This document shows positions 7,419 through 17,443 of a DNA stretch of 47,230 bases, piece after piece. The position numbers and the translations under genes were made by a program. The DNA comes from Alteromonas lipotrueiana (GTDB lineage Bacteria > Pseudomonadota > Gammaproteobacteria > Enterobacterales > Alteromonadaceae). The first letter of the stretch is position 1. Each line of letters opens with the position of its first letter. Under the pieces are notes generated by a model. It made no database searches. It had not been told where the DNA came from and saw nothing but the letters and a program-made list of their open reading frames with translations. The DNA lies in NCBI RefSeq assembly GCF_019249245.1, contig NZ_JAESDK010000027.1, positions 1 to 47,230 on the forward strand. The letters are read 5' to 3'.

Positions 7419-8864
7419 ATGCAAACACAACAACCCAGACTTCATTTCTGGCAAATCTGGAATGTCAGCTTTGGCTTTTTAGGTGTTCAATTCGGCTTTG
7501 CGCTTCAAAATGCCAATGTCTCGCGTCTTTTATCTGATTTAGGGGCCGACCTTCACTCGCTGTCTTTGTTTTGGCTGGTGGCGCCTATTATGGGTTTATT
7601 AATTCAACCCATTGTTGGTGCCGCGTCAGATCGTACCTGGAATGGCTTAGGACGCCGCCGACCGTTTATTTTGGCTGGTGCTGTCGCCGCAGCCATCGGC
7701 ATGCTGCTTATGCCTAATGCGCCGTTGTTTATTACCTTTATGGCGCCCATGATTTTTGGTGCATTGATGCTGGCGTTAATGGATGCATCTTTTAATGTCT
7801 GTTTTCAGCCATTCCGGTCACTGGTTTCTGATATGGTGCCTTCAGAACAGCGTAACGCTGGTTATTCAATTCAATCATTCCTTATCAATATTGGTGCGGT
7901 AATTGGCTCAATTTTACCGTTTGTATTGACCAATGTTGTTGGCCTTGAAAACACTGCCCAAATGGGCGAGGTTGCACCTTCGGTAATGTGGGCGTTTTAC
8001 ATCGGGGCCACAGTACTTTTAGGTACGGTGATCTGGACAGTAATAAGAACTAAAGAATATTCACCCGAAGATTATAATCGTTACAAAGGCATTGAAGCCG
8101 AAGAAGCTGAACCCAAACAGTCCATGGGCGTGCGTCTGGGTAATTTTTGGAAGCTGGTAGTTAATATGCCTACTACCATGAAGCAACTGGCGGTGGTGCA
8201 GTTTTTTTCGTGGTTTTCTTTGTATATTATGTGGGTTTACACCACGCCGGCCATAACTCAGCATATCTGGAATGTTGACAAAAAATGGTTCGATCCGGGC
8301 TTTATTGCCACGGTGCCCATGATTCCTGACGCAATAGTAATGGCAAAAGGGGCTGCCGGTGACTGGGTAGGTATTTTGTTTGCCGCTTATTCGGTGTTTG
8401 CCGCTATATTCTCAATATTTTTAGCAAAGTTAGCTGACCGGTTTGGTCGTAAGCTTATCTATTCAGTTTCATTACTTGCAGGTGGTGTGGGCTACATCAG
8501 TTTCTTGTTGTTTCAGGATCTGAATATGGTGACGGTTAATTTGCTGATCACACAGGTGGAGGTGCCCGTAGGCGCCGTACGTCTGCTGGTTCCCATGATA
8601 GGTATCGGTATTGCCTGGGCCGCCATTCTGGCTATGCCATACGCAATGCTGGCAGGAGCATTGCCCGCTCGTCAAACGGGAGTCTATATGGGGATCTTTA
8701 ACTTTACTGTAGCAGTGCCACAGATTGTAGCCGGCCTGTGTTCAGGCTTTATTCTCGCCAACGTATTTGATAACGAAGCGAAATACATCATTGTGGTGGC
8801 CGGTGTGTCCATGCTGCTGGCGGCAATTTCAGTATTTTTTGTCAAAGAACCTGACCCGCGTTAA
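7419..8864 (+). CDS. MFS sugar transporter (SLC45/GPH-like), probable maltose/malto-oligosaccharide uptake
   Basis: A 481-residue integral inner-membrane protein with about 12 hydrophobic segments. The MFS loop 2-3 signature appears as SDRTWNGLGRRRPFILAGA and a second-half counterpart as LADRFGRKLIYSVSLLAG. These R/G-rich loops resemble the sucrose/maltose proton symporters (SLC45 and plant SUT type) that sit beside amylases in several gammaproteobacteria. The start is put at ATG 7419, giving QTQQPRLHFWQIWNVSFGFL; GTG at 7410 is in frame but less likely. It lies 41 bp after the first GH13 gene and 23 bp before the second, so it is probably co-transcribed and imports the products of both enzymes. 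Substrate assignment rests on context. Confidence 0.82.
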   Translation: MQTQQPRLHFWQIWNVSFGFLGVQFGFALQNANVSRLLSDLGADLHSLSLFWLVAPIMGLLIQPIVGAASDRTWNGLGRRRPFILAGAVAAAIGMLLMPNAPLFITFMAPMIFGALMLALMDASFNVCFQPFRSLVSDMVPSEQRNAGYSIQSFLINIGAVIGSILPFVLTNVVGLENTAQMGEVAPSVMWAFYIGATVLLGTVIWTVIRTKEYSPEDYNRYKGIEAEEAEPKQSMGVRLGNFWKLVVNMPTTMKQLAVVQFFSWFSLYIMWVYTTPAITQHIWNVDKKWFDPGFIATVPMIPDAIVMAKGAAGDWVGILFAAYSVFAAIFSIFLAKLADRFGRKLIYSVSLLAGGVGYISFLLFQDLNMVTVNLLITQVEVPVGAVRLLVPMIGIGIAWAAILAMPYAMLAGALPARQTGVYMGIFNFTVAVPQIVAGLCSGFILANVFDNEAKYIIVVAGVSMLLAAISVFFVKEPDPR

Positions 8865-8887
8865 CCGTTTTTTTAAGGATTATTATT

Positions 8888-10597
8888 ATGAACAAATTTT
8901 CTATAGGTTTTACCGCGTTAGCCGTCGCGGGTGCATTAAACGGATGTACCGGAACCCACGTGGGCCAGCCCAACACGTCACAGGCATCGCAGGATAACAG
9001 CGCGCCAATGCCTATTCACGGGACGCAGCATCCCTTTGCAAAAGAAGCGATTTATTTTGTTGTCACCGATCGCTTTGTTGACGGCGATCCAACTAACAAC
9101 CATGAAGATCAGGGCGGCGACCATCCCACCTGGAACCTTCGTCTTGAAGGGCCAGAAGACCAGTATGCCAATGTAGGCTATATGGGCGGCGATCTGCAGG
9201 GTGTACTAAACAACGCCGAATATATCAAAGACCTGGGTTTTACCGCCATTTGGCTAACGCCTGTGCTCGACAATCCTGATGAAGCTTTTACCGGCGGCGA
9301 ACCAATCGAATTTGGCGGTGCTTTCAAAGATGGGGGTAAAACCGGCTATCACGGCTACTGGGCGACTAATTTTTATAAAGCCGACGAGCATCTGGTGAGT
9401 GAAAATTTAAGCTTTAAGGATTACACCCGCACGCTGCGCAACGAATACGACCTGAAAACAGTGTTTGATATTGTGGCGAATCACGGGTCGCCTAGTTTTT
9501 CGATGCCTGAAGACCAACCTGGCTATGGTGAATTATACGACAAAAATGGCAAGCTGGTAGCCGATCATAAAAACCTGCCGCCTGCCGAGCTGGATACCAG
9601 CGAGCCATTGCAGGCTTTTTTCCATGACGAACCTGACCTGATGCAATTATCAAATCTGGATGAAACTAACCCGGATGTGCAGGATTATTTGATTAACGCG
9701 TATTTGTACTGGATAGAGCAGGGCGCCGATGCGTTTCGTATCGATACCATTCGCCATGTTCCCCACGCCTTCTGGCGAGAAATGTCTGATCGCATTCGTG
9801 CCGAGCACCCAGATTTTTTTATGTTTGGTGAAAGCTTTGTTTACGATGCTAATTTTATTGCTCAGCATACTTTGCCCAAAAATGGCGGTGTGAGTGTACT
9901 GGATTTCCCGATGCAAGAGGCCATGATTGAGGTTTTCTCAAAGCCTGACAGCGATTATGGTGCGTTGACTGACACCTTACACCTGACTCATGGTCCTTAT
10001 GCCAACCCTTACGAGCTGACCACTTTTTATGATAATCATGATATGGCGCGAATGGACGCCCCCGACAGTGGTTTTGTAAATGCGCACAACTGGTTATTTA
10101 CGGCCCGGGGTATTCCGGTTATTTATCAGGGGTCTGAGATTGGGTTTATGCGGGGCACCGCTGAACACCAGGGTAATCGTAATTATCTGGGCCAGGAAAA
10201 TATCGATAAAGCGCCTGAACATGTTATTTATCAACAACTGAAAGAAATTGCACATGTACGTAAAAACACTCCGGCGTTACAACGGGGCGTACAGGTCAAT
10301 GTTCAATTAGCAGGCGATACGGCTGCTTTTTACCGGGTGCTTCAAACCGATAATTCAGCTCAGACCGCTTTGGTATTGTTAAATAAAGGCAAGCAGGCTG
10401 CCCAGTTTTCTATCGAAAAGTATCTGCAAAGCGGTCAGTGGAAAGAGCAGCTTACGGGCACTCAAAAAACCATTGATGCAGACGGGGCACTGAAAACGCA
10501 GGTAGGGGCCAACGACGTGCAGGTTTGGGTGTTAGATCACACCGTCACCCAACCAGAGTTGCTTGAACAGCTAAAAAGCCAAATGGCGCGTCAGTAG
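8888..10597 (+). CDS. GH13 alpha-amylase family lipoprotein
   Basis: A 569-residue GH13 enzyme with a lipoprotein signal (lipobox ALNGC, Cys20), so probably anchored to the outer membrane. AAGGA precedes the ATG. The catalytic triad is recognisable: Asp286 in FRIDTIRH, Glu315 in FGESF and Asp385 in YDNHD; region I is FDIVANHG. The barrel starts near residue 50 (EAIYFVVTDRFVDGD), and a long loop lies between YMGGDLQGV and the FGGAF stretch. The enzyme would cleave starch or maltodextrin, and its products would enter through the neighbouring MFS permease after trimming by the GH13 enzyme at 5449. The gene is last in the three-gene unit and converges on the LacI gene with only 10 bp between them and no obvious terminator. 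Confidence 0.87.
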   Translation: MNKFSIGFTALAVAGALNGCTGTHVGQPNTSQASQDNSAPMPIHGTQHPFAKEAIYFVVTDRFVDGDPTNNHEDQGGDHPTWNLRLEGPEDQYANVGYMGGDLQGVLNNAEYIKDLGFTAIWLTPVLDNPDEAFTGGEPIEFGGAFKDGGKTGYHGYWATNFYKADEHLVSENLSFKDYTRTLRNEYDLKTVFDIVANHGSPSFSMPEDQPGYGELYDKNGKLVADHKNLPPAELDTSEPLQAFFHDEPDLMQLSNLDETNPDVQDYLINAYLYWIEQGADAFRIDTIRHVPHAFWREMSDRIRAEHPDFFMFGESFVYDANFIAQHTLPKNGGVSVLDFPMQEAMIEVFSKPDSDYGALTDTLHLTHGPYANPYELTTFYDNHDMARMDAPDSGFVNAHNWLFTARGIPVIYQGSEIGFMRGTAEHQGNRNYLGQENIDKAPEHVIYQQLKEIAHVRKNTPALQRGVQVNVQLAGDTAAFYRVLQTDNSAQTALVLLNKGKQAAQFSIEKYLQSGQWKEQLTGTQKTIDADGALKTQVGANDVQVWVLDHTVTQPELLEQLKSQMARQ

Positions 10598-10607
10598 TAA
10601 TAAGATA

Positions 10608-11633
10608 TTATCTGGCGCCGCACGAGCGCCGGATAATCAGCTCAGCTGGCATAAGATAGTCGTGAATGGCCTGTTTATTAATGGCTTTAATAAGGGTATT
10701 TACCAGCAGCTCACCCGCCTTGGTGGTGTTTTGGCGCACCGTAGTTAACCCGGGTGAGGTGTAAGCTGAAACAGGAATATTGTCATAGCCAACTACCGCG
10801 ATATCTTCGGGGACCTTTAAACCTGCATCGCGGATGGCATCTAAAACGCCAATAGCAATAAGATCCGAAGCACAAACAATAGCGTGAGGATGGGTGCCGC
10901 TGCTCAAAATGGTTCGCATGGCATTGTGACCCGAGGTTTCGGTCGAAAACGCATCGTATTGCAAGTTCAGGCTGTCTGAAAGCTGATGCGCTTTTAATGC
11001 TTCACAGTACCCTTCATAGCGCGCTTTAAACTCAGGCGCCTGCTCACCACATTCGCCAATAAACGCGATATTTGTATATCCCTGATCAATCAGATGTTTG
11101 GTGATCAGCATGCCACCCTGGTAATTATCGCATCCTATATTTACGCCCGGTTGGTCTTTATCGGGCGCCCCCCAGCGCACAAAGCGGGTGCCTTGTTCTT
11201 CAAGTCGGGCAAGCTTACTTCGATACGAGCGATAATCGCCATAACCTAGCAATATAATGCCATCGGCTTTGTTAGAGTCTTCATATTCAGCATGCCAGTC
11301 ATCCTCCATATTCTGAAAAGAGACCAACAGGTCAAAGCCAGCGTTAGAGCAGGCACGGGTAATGCTTCCTAACATGGAAAGAAAAAATGGGTTGATCAAC
11401 GAATCATCGGTAGTAGGGTCTTCAAAAAGCAGCAAGGCGAGTGTATTACTTTTTTGTTTTCGCAAATTGCTGGCGTTCTTATCTACCTTGTAGTTTAGCT
11501 CCCGTGCAATTTTTACTATGCGGTCGCGGGTTTGCTGACTGACTAAAGAACTGTTGTTCAGGGCGCGCGAGACAGTAGACTGCGAAACCCCGGCCCGATG
11601 TGCGATATCAAAGGAGGTTGCTTTTTCTTTCAT
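10608..11633 (-). CDS. LacI/GalR family transcriptional regulator, probable regulator of the glucan locus
   Basis: A 341-residue LacI-type protein. The start is placed at ATG 11633, giving MKEKATSFDIAHRAGVSQST; the longer open frame to 11711 adds 26 residues not expected before the helix-turn-helix. Residues 1-60 are the HTH plus hinge helix (STVSRALNNSS, QTRDRIVKIARELNY); the rest is a periplasmic-binding-protein-like sensor with GIILLGYGDY, CDNYQGG and the C-terminal VVGYDNIPVSAY/LTTVRQ region. It is convergent with the GH13-MFS-GH13 operon. Regulation of that operon is inferred from proximity and from the LacI-type palindrome at 5345-5360. A sugar inducer is likely but not identifiable. 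Confidence 0.9.
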   Translation of the reverse strand: MKEKATSFDIAHRAGVSQSTVSRALNNSSLVSQQTRDRIVKIARELNYKVDKNASNLRKQKSNTLALLLFEDPTTDDSLINPFFLSMLGSITRACSNAGFDLLVSFQNMEDDWHAEYEDSNKADGIILLGYGDYRSYRSKLARLEEQGTRFVRWGAPDKDQPGVNIGCDNYQGGMLITKHLIDQGYTNIAFIGECGEQAPEFKARYEGYCEALKAHQLSDSLNLQYDAFSTETSGHNAMRTILSSGTHPHAIVCASDLIAIGVLDAIRDAGLKVPEDIAVVGYDNIPVSAYTSPGLTTVRQNTTKAGELLVNTLIKAINKQAIHDYLMPAELIIRRSCGAR

Positions 11634-11850
11634 AATGAGAACCGAAAACAGCTTATAAGCAAAAGACCAAACCTGCACATCATACCACAAAAGCCATTTG
11701 CAAACGGACAATAGTTATGGCGTAGCTATTTGATGCTTTAATTTTAACCACTTACACACAACTGTTTACGAAAAAAGATCGCCGTAACGGTCGCCGATGT
11801 TATACTCGGGCTCGTTTTGAATTTCATTATTATTAAAGGGGAATGCGCGA

Positions 11851-13521
11851 ATGGCCGAGACTGAAAATCGTCCGACCAATTTTATCCGGCAAATTATCGA
11901 TAAAGATTTGGCGGCTGGGTTACACCAGCAGGTGAAAACGCGTTTTCCGCCCGAGCCTAACGGTTATCTGCATATTGGTCACGCAAAGTCTATCTGTCTG
12001 AATTTTGGTATTGCCGAAGATTATCAGGGCAGTTGTAATCTGCGCTTTGATGATACTAACCCTGAAAAAGAAGACATCTCTTTTGTGAACAGTATTCAAA
12101 AAGATGTTCGCTGGTTAGGGTTTGATTGGCAGGGTGAGCCATGCTATTCCTCTGGTTATTTTGACCAGTTACACAAGTATGCCAACGAGCTGATTGATAA
12201 AGGTCTGGCCTATGTCGATTTTTCTACCCATGAACAAATGCGTGAGCTTCGGGGTACGTTAACCGAGCCGGGAAAAAACAGTCCGTATCGCGACACCGAT
12301 GTAGCAACGAATCAACGCGAATTTGCTAAAATGACCGCCGGTGAATACGCCGAAGGACAGTGCAGTTTGCGCGCAAAAATCGATATGTCATCGCCGTTTA
12401 TGTGTATGCGCGACCCGGTTATTTACCGTGTCCGTTTTGCCCATCATCATCAAACTGGTGATAAGTGGTGTGTGTACCCGATGTACGATTTTACTCATTG
12501 CATTTCTGATGCACTTGAAGGTATTACTCATTCGTTATGTACGCTTGAATTTCAGGACAACCGCCGGTTGTACGACTGGGTAATCAACAATATCTCAATT
12601 GACTGCACACCGCGCCAGTATGAATTTTCGCGCCTGAATCTTGAATACACAGTATTGAGCAAGCGCCGTTTGATTCAACTGGTTGATGAGCAGCACGTTT
12701 CGGGATGGGATGACCCCAGGATGCCAACAATTGCCGGTCTGCGTCGCCGTGGTTATACCGCCGGTTCTATCCGGGAATTTTGTAAACGCATCGGCGTCAC
12801 CAAAATGGACAACATGGTCGAAATGGGCATGCTTGAAGCATGTATTCGTGACGATTTGAACGTCAATGCGCCACGGGCCATGGCGGTGTTAGATCCGGTT
12901 AAAATTGTGATTGAGAATTACCCTCAGGACAAAACAGAAACATTACAGGCGCCCAATCATCCGAACGATGAAAGCATGGGGGCGCGCGAAATTACTTTTA
13001 GTCGCGAAATTCTTATCGAAGCTGAAGACTTTCGTGAAGAGGCTAATAAGAAGTTCAAGCGTTTGGTGACCGGTAAAGAGGTGCGCTTACGTAATGCTTA
13101 TGTGATCAAAGCCGAGCGTGTTGAAAAAGACGACGAAGGTAATGTAATAACCATTTTTTGCACCTACGACGACCAGACATTAGGTAAAGATCCGGCCGAT
13201 GGACGTAAAGTTAAAGGCGTAATCCACTGGGTTGATGCTGCCGCGGCAGTTCCGGCTGAATTTCGCTTGTACGATCGTTTGTTCACGGTACCTAATCCGG
13301 CCGCTGAAGAAAACTTTGTAGATGTTATCAACGCAGAATCGTTGACCGTAAAGCAAGGTGTAGTAGAGCGAACCTTATCTACCGCCAGTGTTGACTCGGG
13401 CGCCTGGCAGTTTGAGCGTACGGGGTATTTTTGTTGTGACAAAGACAGCACCACCGATAAGCTGGTTTTTAACCAGACTGTTGGACTACGTGATACCTGG
13501 GCAAAAATTGCGAACAGTTAG
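11851..13521 (+). CDS. glnS: Glutamine--tRNA ligase
   Basis: A 556-residue class I aminoacyl-tRNA synthetase, matching the usual length of about 555. It charges tRNA-Gln with glutamine in the cytoplasm. The HIGH motif is in [15 protein letters not shown], the KMSKS counterpart is VLSKRRL, and GlnRS signatures include [10 protein letters not shown] and the tRNA-binding region [16 protein letters not shown]. The two C-terminal beta-barrels of the anticodon-binding region follow (about 340-550). AAGGGG lies 9-14 bases before the ATG. The gene is monocistronic: LacI diverges upstream and a strong hairpin terminator follows at 13545. Confidence 0.97.
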   Translation: MAETENRPTNFIRQIIDKDLAAGLHQQVKTRFPPEPNGYLHIGHAKSICLNFGIAEDYQGSCNLRFDDTNPEKEDISFVNSIQKDVRWLGFDWQGEPCYSSGYFDQLHKYANELIDKGLAYVDFSTHEQMRELRGTLTEPGKNSPYRDTDVATNQREFAKMTAGEYAEGQCSLRAKIDMSSPFMCMRDPVIYRVRFAHHHQTGDKWCVYPMYDFTHCISDALEGITHSLCTLEFQDNRRLYDWVINNISIDCTPRQYEFSRLNLEYTVLSKRRLIQLVDEQHVSGWDDPRMPTIAGLRRRGYTAGSIREFCKRIGVTKMDNMVEMGMLEACIRDDLNVNAPRAMAVLDPVKIVIENYPQDKTETLQAPNHPNDESMGAREITFSREILIEAEDFREEANKKFKRLVTGKEVRLRNAYVIKAERVEKDDEGNVITIFCTYDDQTLGKDPADGRKVKGVIHWVDAAAAVPAEFRLYDRLFTVPNPAAEENFVDVINAESLTVKQGVVERTLSTASVDSGAWQFERTGYFCCDKDSTTDKLVFNQTVGLRDTWAKIANS

Positions 13522-13544
13522 TCTGTAAACAAAAATAAAGCTAG

Positions 13545-13573
13545 AAAAAGGCGACCCATAAGTCGCCTTTTTT
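13545..13573. terminator. Rho-independent terminator after glnS, usable from both sides
   Basis: AAAAAGGCGAC, a six-base loop and GTCGCCTTTTTT form a strong stem with a T-run on the plus strand and the A-run needed for the opposite direction, serving the convergent yciK gene. Confidence 0.9.
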
Positions 13574-13639
13574 ATTATCTCCCGTCTTGCGATGCAAAAA
13601 CTGCCTGTATGTCAGAATTTATCAACCCGAAGCCTGCTC

Positions 13640-14392
13640 TTAATCTGTGGGTTTGGGCTGACAATCCAGTGACTGTCCATTTACTTTGGCGCTATCGTCA
13701 CCCATAAGGTAAAGGTACAAGGGCATAATTTGCTGAGGTGTTTTCAGAGTTTGTGGATCTTCAGCCGGAAAAGCACTGGCCCGCATACTGGTGCGCGTAC
13801 CACCGGGATTAATACAGTTAAAGCGTATGCTTCTGTTCTCAAACTCACTGGCCAACACCTGCATCATCCCTTCTGTTGCAAACTTTGATACCGCGTAGGC
13901 ACCCCAGAATGCTCGTCCTTTACGACCCACGCTTGATGTCGTGAAAATAACCGACGCCGAAGGTGCAAGCCTGAGGACCGGTACCAATTTCTGGGTCATA
14001 AGTGCAGTACCGTGCACATTAATTTGCATGACGTCTTGCCATTCCTGTTCAGAAATATCCACAAAGGCGCTCAACTGCCCCAGTATTGATGCATTGTGAA
14101 GTACGCCATCAAGATGCCCAAACTTATCTTCAATAGTATCGGCCATATCGGCATAGTTTTTAGCCGTAGCACCTTGTAAATCTAACGGTATTATTGCTGG
14201 TTCAGGATGCTCAGATGACATAATCTCATCATACACCGCTTCTAGTTTGCTCACGGTTCTGCCCAACAAAATAACGGTAGCTCCATGGGCTGCATAGGTT
14301 TTCGCAGCCTGGGCGCCAATACCATCACCCGCCCCGGTGACCAGGATTACTTTATCTTCGAGTAAATTATCAGGAGCCTGATAGTTGTTCAT
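13640..14392 (-). CDS. yciK: Short-chain dehydrogenase/reductase, YciK family
   Basis: A 250-residue SDR close in length and wording to E. coli YciK. The start is at MNNYQAPDNLLEDK (ATG 14392); an in-frame codon at 14404 would add four residues. Seen: cofactor motif TGAGDGIG, the NNAG-like LHNASILG, the active-site Ser in FTTSSVGRKGRA and Y-x-x-x-K in YAVSKFATEGMM, plus NPGGTRT. It is a cytoplasmic NAD(P)H-dependent oxidoreductase whose physiological substrate is not known. In enterobacteria yciK lies next to sohB; here a lipase gene separates it from sohB, retaining the neighbourhood. Confidence 0.93.
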   Translation of the reverse strand: MNNYQAPDNLLEDKVILVTGAGDGIGAQAAKTYAAHGATVILLGRTVSKLEAVYDEIMSSEHPEPAIIPLDLQGATAKNYADMADTIEDKFGHLDGVLHNASILGQLSAFVDISEQEWQDVMQINVHGTALMTQKLVPVLRLAPSASVIFTTSSVGRKGRAFWGAYAVSKFATEGMMQVLASEFENRSIRFNCINPGGTRTSMRASAFPAEDPQTLKTPQQIMPLYLYLMGDDSAKVNGQSLDCQPKPTD

Positions 14393-14708
14393 TATAGGTC
14401 TCATGGTTGAAGGTGTTGTTTGTAGTCAAACACCGGTAAAGGGAGAATATACTCATCATACAAAGCTGACGTAGCATGTAAACGGTGTTAACGGCCTTTC
14501 CACACAAAGAATTAAAAAAAGAAAATAAAAAGTTAACAAAGTTTTGCAAAGTTGCTGCAAACTCAATAAGATTGCGGTATAAGAAACTGGTCTTACATGT
14601 TTAGAATCTTAATTAATGCTTAGGGTTAGTTGTCCTAAACCGACAGGATAGTCACTTAAACAAAGCGTTAACCAGACAATAAAAACAACGAAATTGAGGG
14701 AAAAAAGA
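14393..14708. promoter_or_regulatory. Divergent control region between yciK and the lipase gene
   Basis: This 316 bp AT-rich spacer must carry promoters for both divergent genes. A hairpin with GTTTG/CAAAC and GGT/ACC arms lies near 14411-14433 close to the yciK start. A TATAAG hexamer near 14577 is a possible -10 element for the lipase. No regulator site is assigned. Confidence 0.35.
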
Positions 14709-17294
14709 ATGAGAAAACTACTTATTAGTTCCAGTATTGCTATGGCGCTGGGGTTAGCAGGTTGCGGAGGCGGCGATACTATAGAAGATATCGAAGCTGA
14801 CACGCCTGAACAAACCCCTTTTTCCCGTATTGTTTTTGACCCTGCAGCCGGTAACCTCAATGTTCCCAACGATATTTTGATGTTACCGGGCGATGACGGA
14901 TTTTTTGATTATACGATCAATATTCCTGTGGCTAATCCCGATGATTTTGGTGACCCACAAAATGCGCTTAACGTGTTAGACGGCTGGTCGACGCAAGCGC
15001 CGTTTGTGATTGATGTAGAAACCCCTCCGGGCGCTTCAATTGACGAGTCTACACTGTCAGCCGGTGTGTTTATTCTCGAGGCAACCCTGGGTCTTGACCA
15101 GAGCGACCCGGACTGCGCCGCAATAAGCACCCCTTCAGCGGGCTGTAAGGTGGGTGATACGTTAACGTTTGGCGAAGATTATGTACTCAGACTTGCCGAT
15201 AACAACACTATTTCTGTTATTCCGCTAAAACCATTAAAACCAGCCAGCGGCTATATGCTGGTGGTTACTGATGCGCTTAAAGATAGCAGCGGTAAGGCGG
15301 TCAGAGGCTCGACAACCTGGGATTTGGTTCGACAGGATATCGATACTAAGCCCCTTAGCTCAGCTTCGCAGCTACAACTTCAAGGTCTGGTTAATAGCTA
15401 TATTACCCCGCTAGAATCAGCCGGTTTTGAACGCGACGAAATCAGTTATGCAGCTGCGTTTACTACACAATCGGTCGACGATTCATTACAAGCTTTGAAA
15501 AAAGTTTCAGTAGCCACTTATGCTGCGCGGGTAGGGGGCGGAGACCCCGCAGCCGGCCAATCGTTACCGGCGATTATGGTCGGTGATGCGCCAGCTCCTA
15601 ACGCCATGCAGGCATTGAATCTGGTGAGTGACAGTGTTCTTTCAGGCGCAGTATTACAAGCTTCTGCAGCCCTTGATGCAGGGACACAAGCTGCAATTGA
15701 AGCTACGTTGGAAGCCGGCGGATTCGATTCACTTCAAAGCTGTGACGGCTTACTTACCACCGCGGCAGGCGGTGCGGCTGACCAGTTTGGCCAGCTTAAT
15801 AGTTTTGCTCAACCTTTGGCCTCGGGTTTATTGGCAGAAGTAGGCCCATTTTGTGCCGCCCAACATTATGCAGGTAATATAACTTTGCCGTATTATTTGG
15901 GTGTACCCAGTCAGGATAACCCTACCGCGCCTGTCACCAGTTTCTGGCAAGCGGCATGTGACAGCGGCATAGTATTAGCCAGCGCCGATGATGAAGTACT
16001 TGCTAATGCCGAGCAAGGGCCAAACAACGCACTGTGTCAACAGCTTGGTTTAGCCGACCTACGGGTTAATGGCGATAAACTTGATAAGGCTCGCAATATT
16101 ACCCGTTACAATCCGGTACCAGTTACCACGGCCACACCTAATCTAGAGGTTCAGGTCACGATTCCTGACCCAATGGTGGCGGGTGCGCTGGGCTTTCCTT
16201 TGAGTACTCCTGAAGCCGGATGGCCGGTGGTCATACTGTATCATGGTATCACCAGCAAAAAAGAAGATATGCTGGCGATTACAGGTTCATTGGCCCTGGC
16301 CGGAATTGCCAGTGTGGCTATTGACCAGCCGCTACACGGTAGCCGCGGATTTGATCTGGACATGGACGGTACAGACGAAATCAATGCGACGACTGTTACG
16401 CCTACTCACTATATGAATCTGGCCAGTTTACCCACAGCGCGGGATAACCTACGTCAAAGTGTGGCTGATTTGCTAGGTGTTCGTTTAGGCTTGAATGCGG
16501 TAATCGATAATACAACAGATCAAAATGTTAAGTTTAACTTAGGTCAGGTATCGGTAATGGGTGTGTCTTTAGGGGCGATGACCGGGGGTAACTTTGCGGC
16601 TGTAGCAAATACGTCTTTAGGGGGCGACCTTGCCGCCCTTGATAGTTTGTTTGCGGTAAATGCAGCGTCGTTAGAGTCGCCTGGAGGCGGTGTAGCTCAA
16701 TTCTTAATCGAGTCACCTTCTTTTGGTCCGCTTATTAAAGGTTTGTTGTTGTCAGAGTCTTCTGAAGATTTCCAGGGCTTGTTGATGCAGCTTTATGGTT
16801 CTACAGATGTTTCACGCGAACAGCTGGTGATGGCAGTGACGCAGTTTGAACAGGCACTAACTCCAGAGCAGGCGGCTCAGGTTGAAGCAACCCTTAACGA
16901 GTTCTCTTTCGCCGCGCAGACCGTTCTGGATTCAGGCGATCCGAACAACTATGCCAGCACCTTGGGTGCAAACACACCGGTTCACATGATGACGGTAGTA
17001 GGGGATGGCAGTGAAGAAAATAAACCGGACCAGGTTATTCCGGTGGAAACTAAACTTCCGCTGTCAGGACAGAATCCGTTAGCCTCGCTTATTGGTTTAC
17101 CACAAATCAGCAGCACCGTTACCGGCGAGTCAGTCTCGGGTCAGGTTCGCTTTACCGAAGGCGCTCATGCATCTAGCTTAAGCCCGGATGCCAGTGCCGC
17201 GACCACAAAAGAAATGCAAACCCAGGTGGCCACTTATATTGCTACTGAAGCGGGTGTCATTAAAATAACTAATTCAGATGTTATAGCAAACTAA
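14709..17294 (+). CDS. Lipase/lysophospholipase lipoprotein, VolA/Pla-1/cef family
   Basis: An 861-residue lipoprotein. The start at ATG 14709 is supported by GAGGG upstream and by the signal RKLLISSSIAMALGLAGCGG (lipobox LAGC, Cys19); an upstream TTG is unlikely. The N-terminal half matches the bacterial lipase N-terminal domain (FDPAAGNLNVPNDILMLPG, LKPLKPASGYMLVVTDALKD). The C-terminal alpha/beta-hydrolase starts near residue 500 (WPVVILYHGITSKKEDM) and has the nucleophile elbow MGVSLGAM with Ser620. Family members (Vibrio VolA, Aeromonas Pla-1) are surface lipoproteins that release fatty acids from phospholipid or lysophosphatidylcholine. It could supply fatty acids for beta-oxidation, and a PsrA-like regulator lies two genes downstream. 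A terminator follows at 17311. Confidence 0.9.
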   Translation: MRKLLISSSIAMALGLAGCGGGDTIEDIEADTPEQTPFSRIVFDPAAGNLNVPNDILMLPGDDGFFDYTINIPVANPDDFGDPQNALNVLDGWSTQAPFVIDVETPPGASIDESTLSAGVFILEATLGLDQSDPDCAAISTPSAGCKVGDTLTFGEDYVLRLADNNTISVIPLKPLKPASGYMLVVTDALKDSSGKAVRGSTTWDLVRQDIDTKPLSSASQLQLQGLVNSYITPLESAGFERDEISYAAAFTTQSVDDSLQALKKVSVATYAARVGGGDPAAGQSLPAIMVGDAPAPNAMQALNLVSDSVLSGAVLQASAALDAGTQAAIEATLEAGGFDSLQSCDGLLTTAAGGAADQFGQLNSFAQPLASGLLAEVGPFCAAQHYAGNITLPYYLGVPSQDNPTAPVTSFWQAACDSGIVLASADDEVLANAEQGPNNALCQQLGLADLRVNGDKLDKARNITRYNPVPVTTATPNLEVQVTIPDPMVAGALGFPLSTPEAGWPVVILYHGITSKKEDMLAITGSLALAGIASVAIDQPLHGSRGFDLDMDGTDEINATTVTPTHYMNLASLPTARDNLRQSVADLLGVRLGLNAVIDNTTDQNVKFNLGQVSVMGVSLGAMTGGNFAAVANTSLGGDLAALDSLFAVNAASLESPGGGVAQFLIESPSFGPLIKGLLLSESSEDFQGLLMQLYGSTDVSREQLVMAVTQFEQALTPEQAAQVEATLNEFSFAAQTVLDSGDPNNYASTLGANTPVHMMTVVGDGSEENKPDQVIPVETKLPLSGQNPLASLIGLPQISSTVTGESVSGQVRFTEGAHASSLSPDASAATTKEMQTQVATYIATEAGVIKITNSDVIAN

Positions 17295-17310
17295 TCTGTA
17301 TTGTATTAAC

Positions 17311-17338
17311 AAGGCCAGCCATAAAGCTGGCCTTTTTT
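17311..17338 (+). terminator. Rho-independent terminator after the lipase gene
   Basis: AAGGCCAGC, a short loop and GCTGGCCTTTTTT: a strong GC stem with a six-T tail, 17 bases after the stop codon. Confidence 0.92.
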
Positions 17339-17443
17339 ATGTCTGATATTAAGTCGGTTGTCGTCATGAGCGTGCAACGCTGATAAACTTGCGCCAACCT
17401 TACAGCGAATAGCACTATTTTTGGATAGAGTCGGGAGATTATT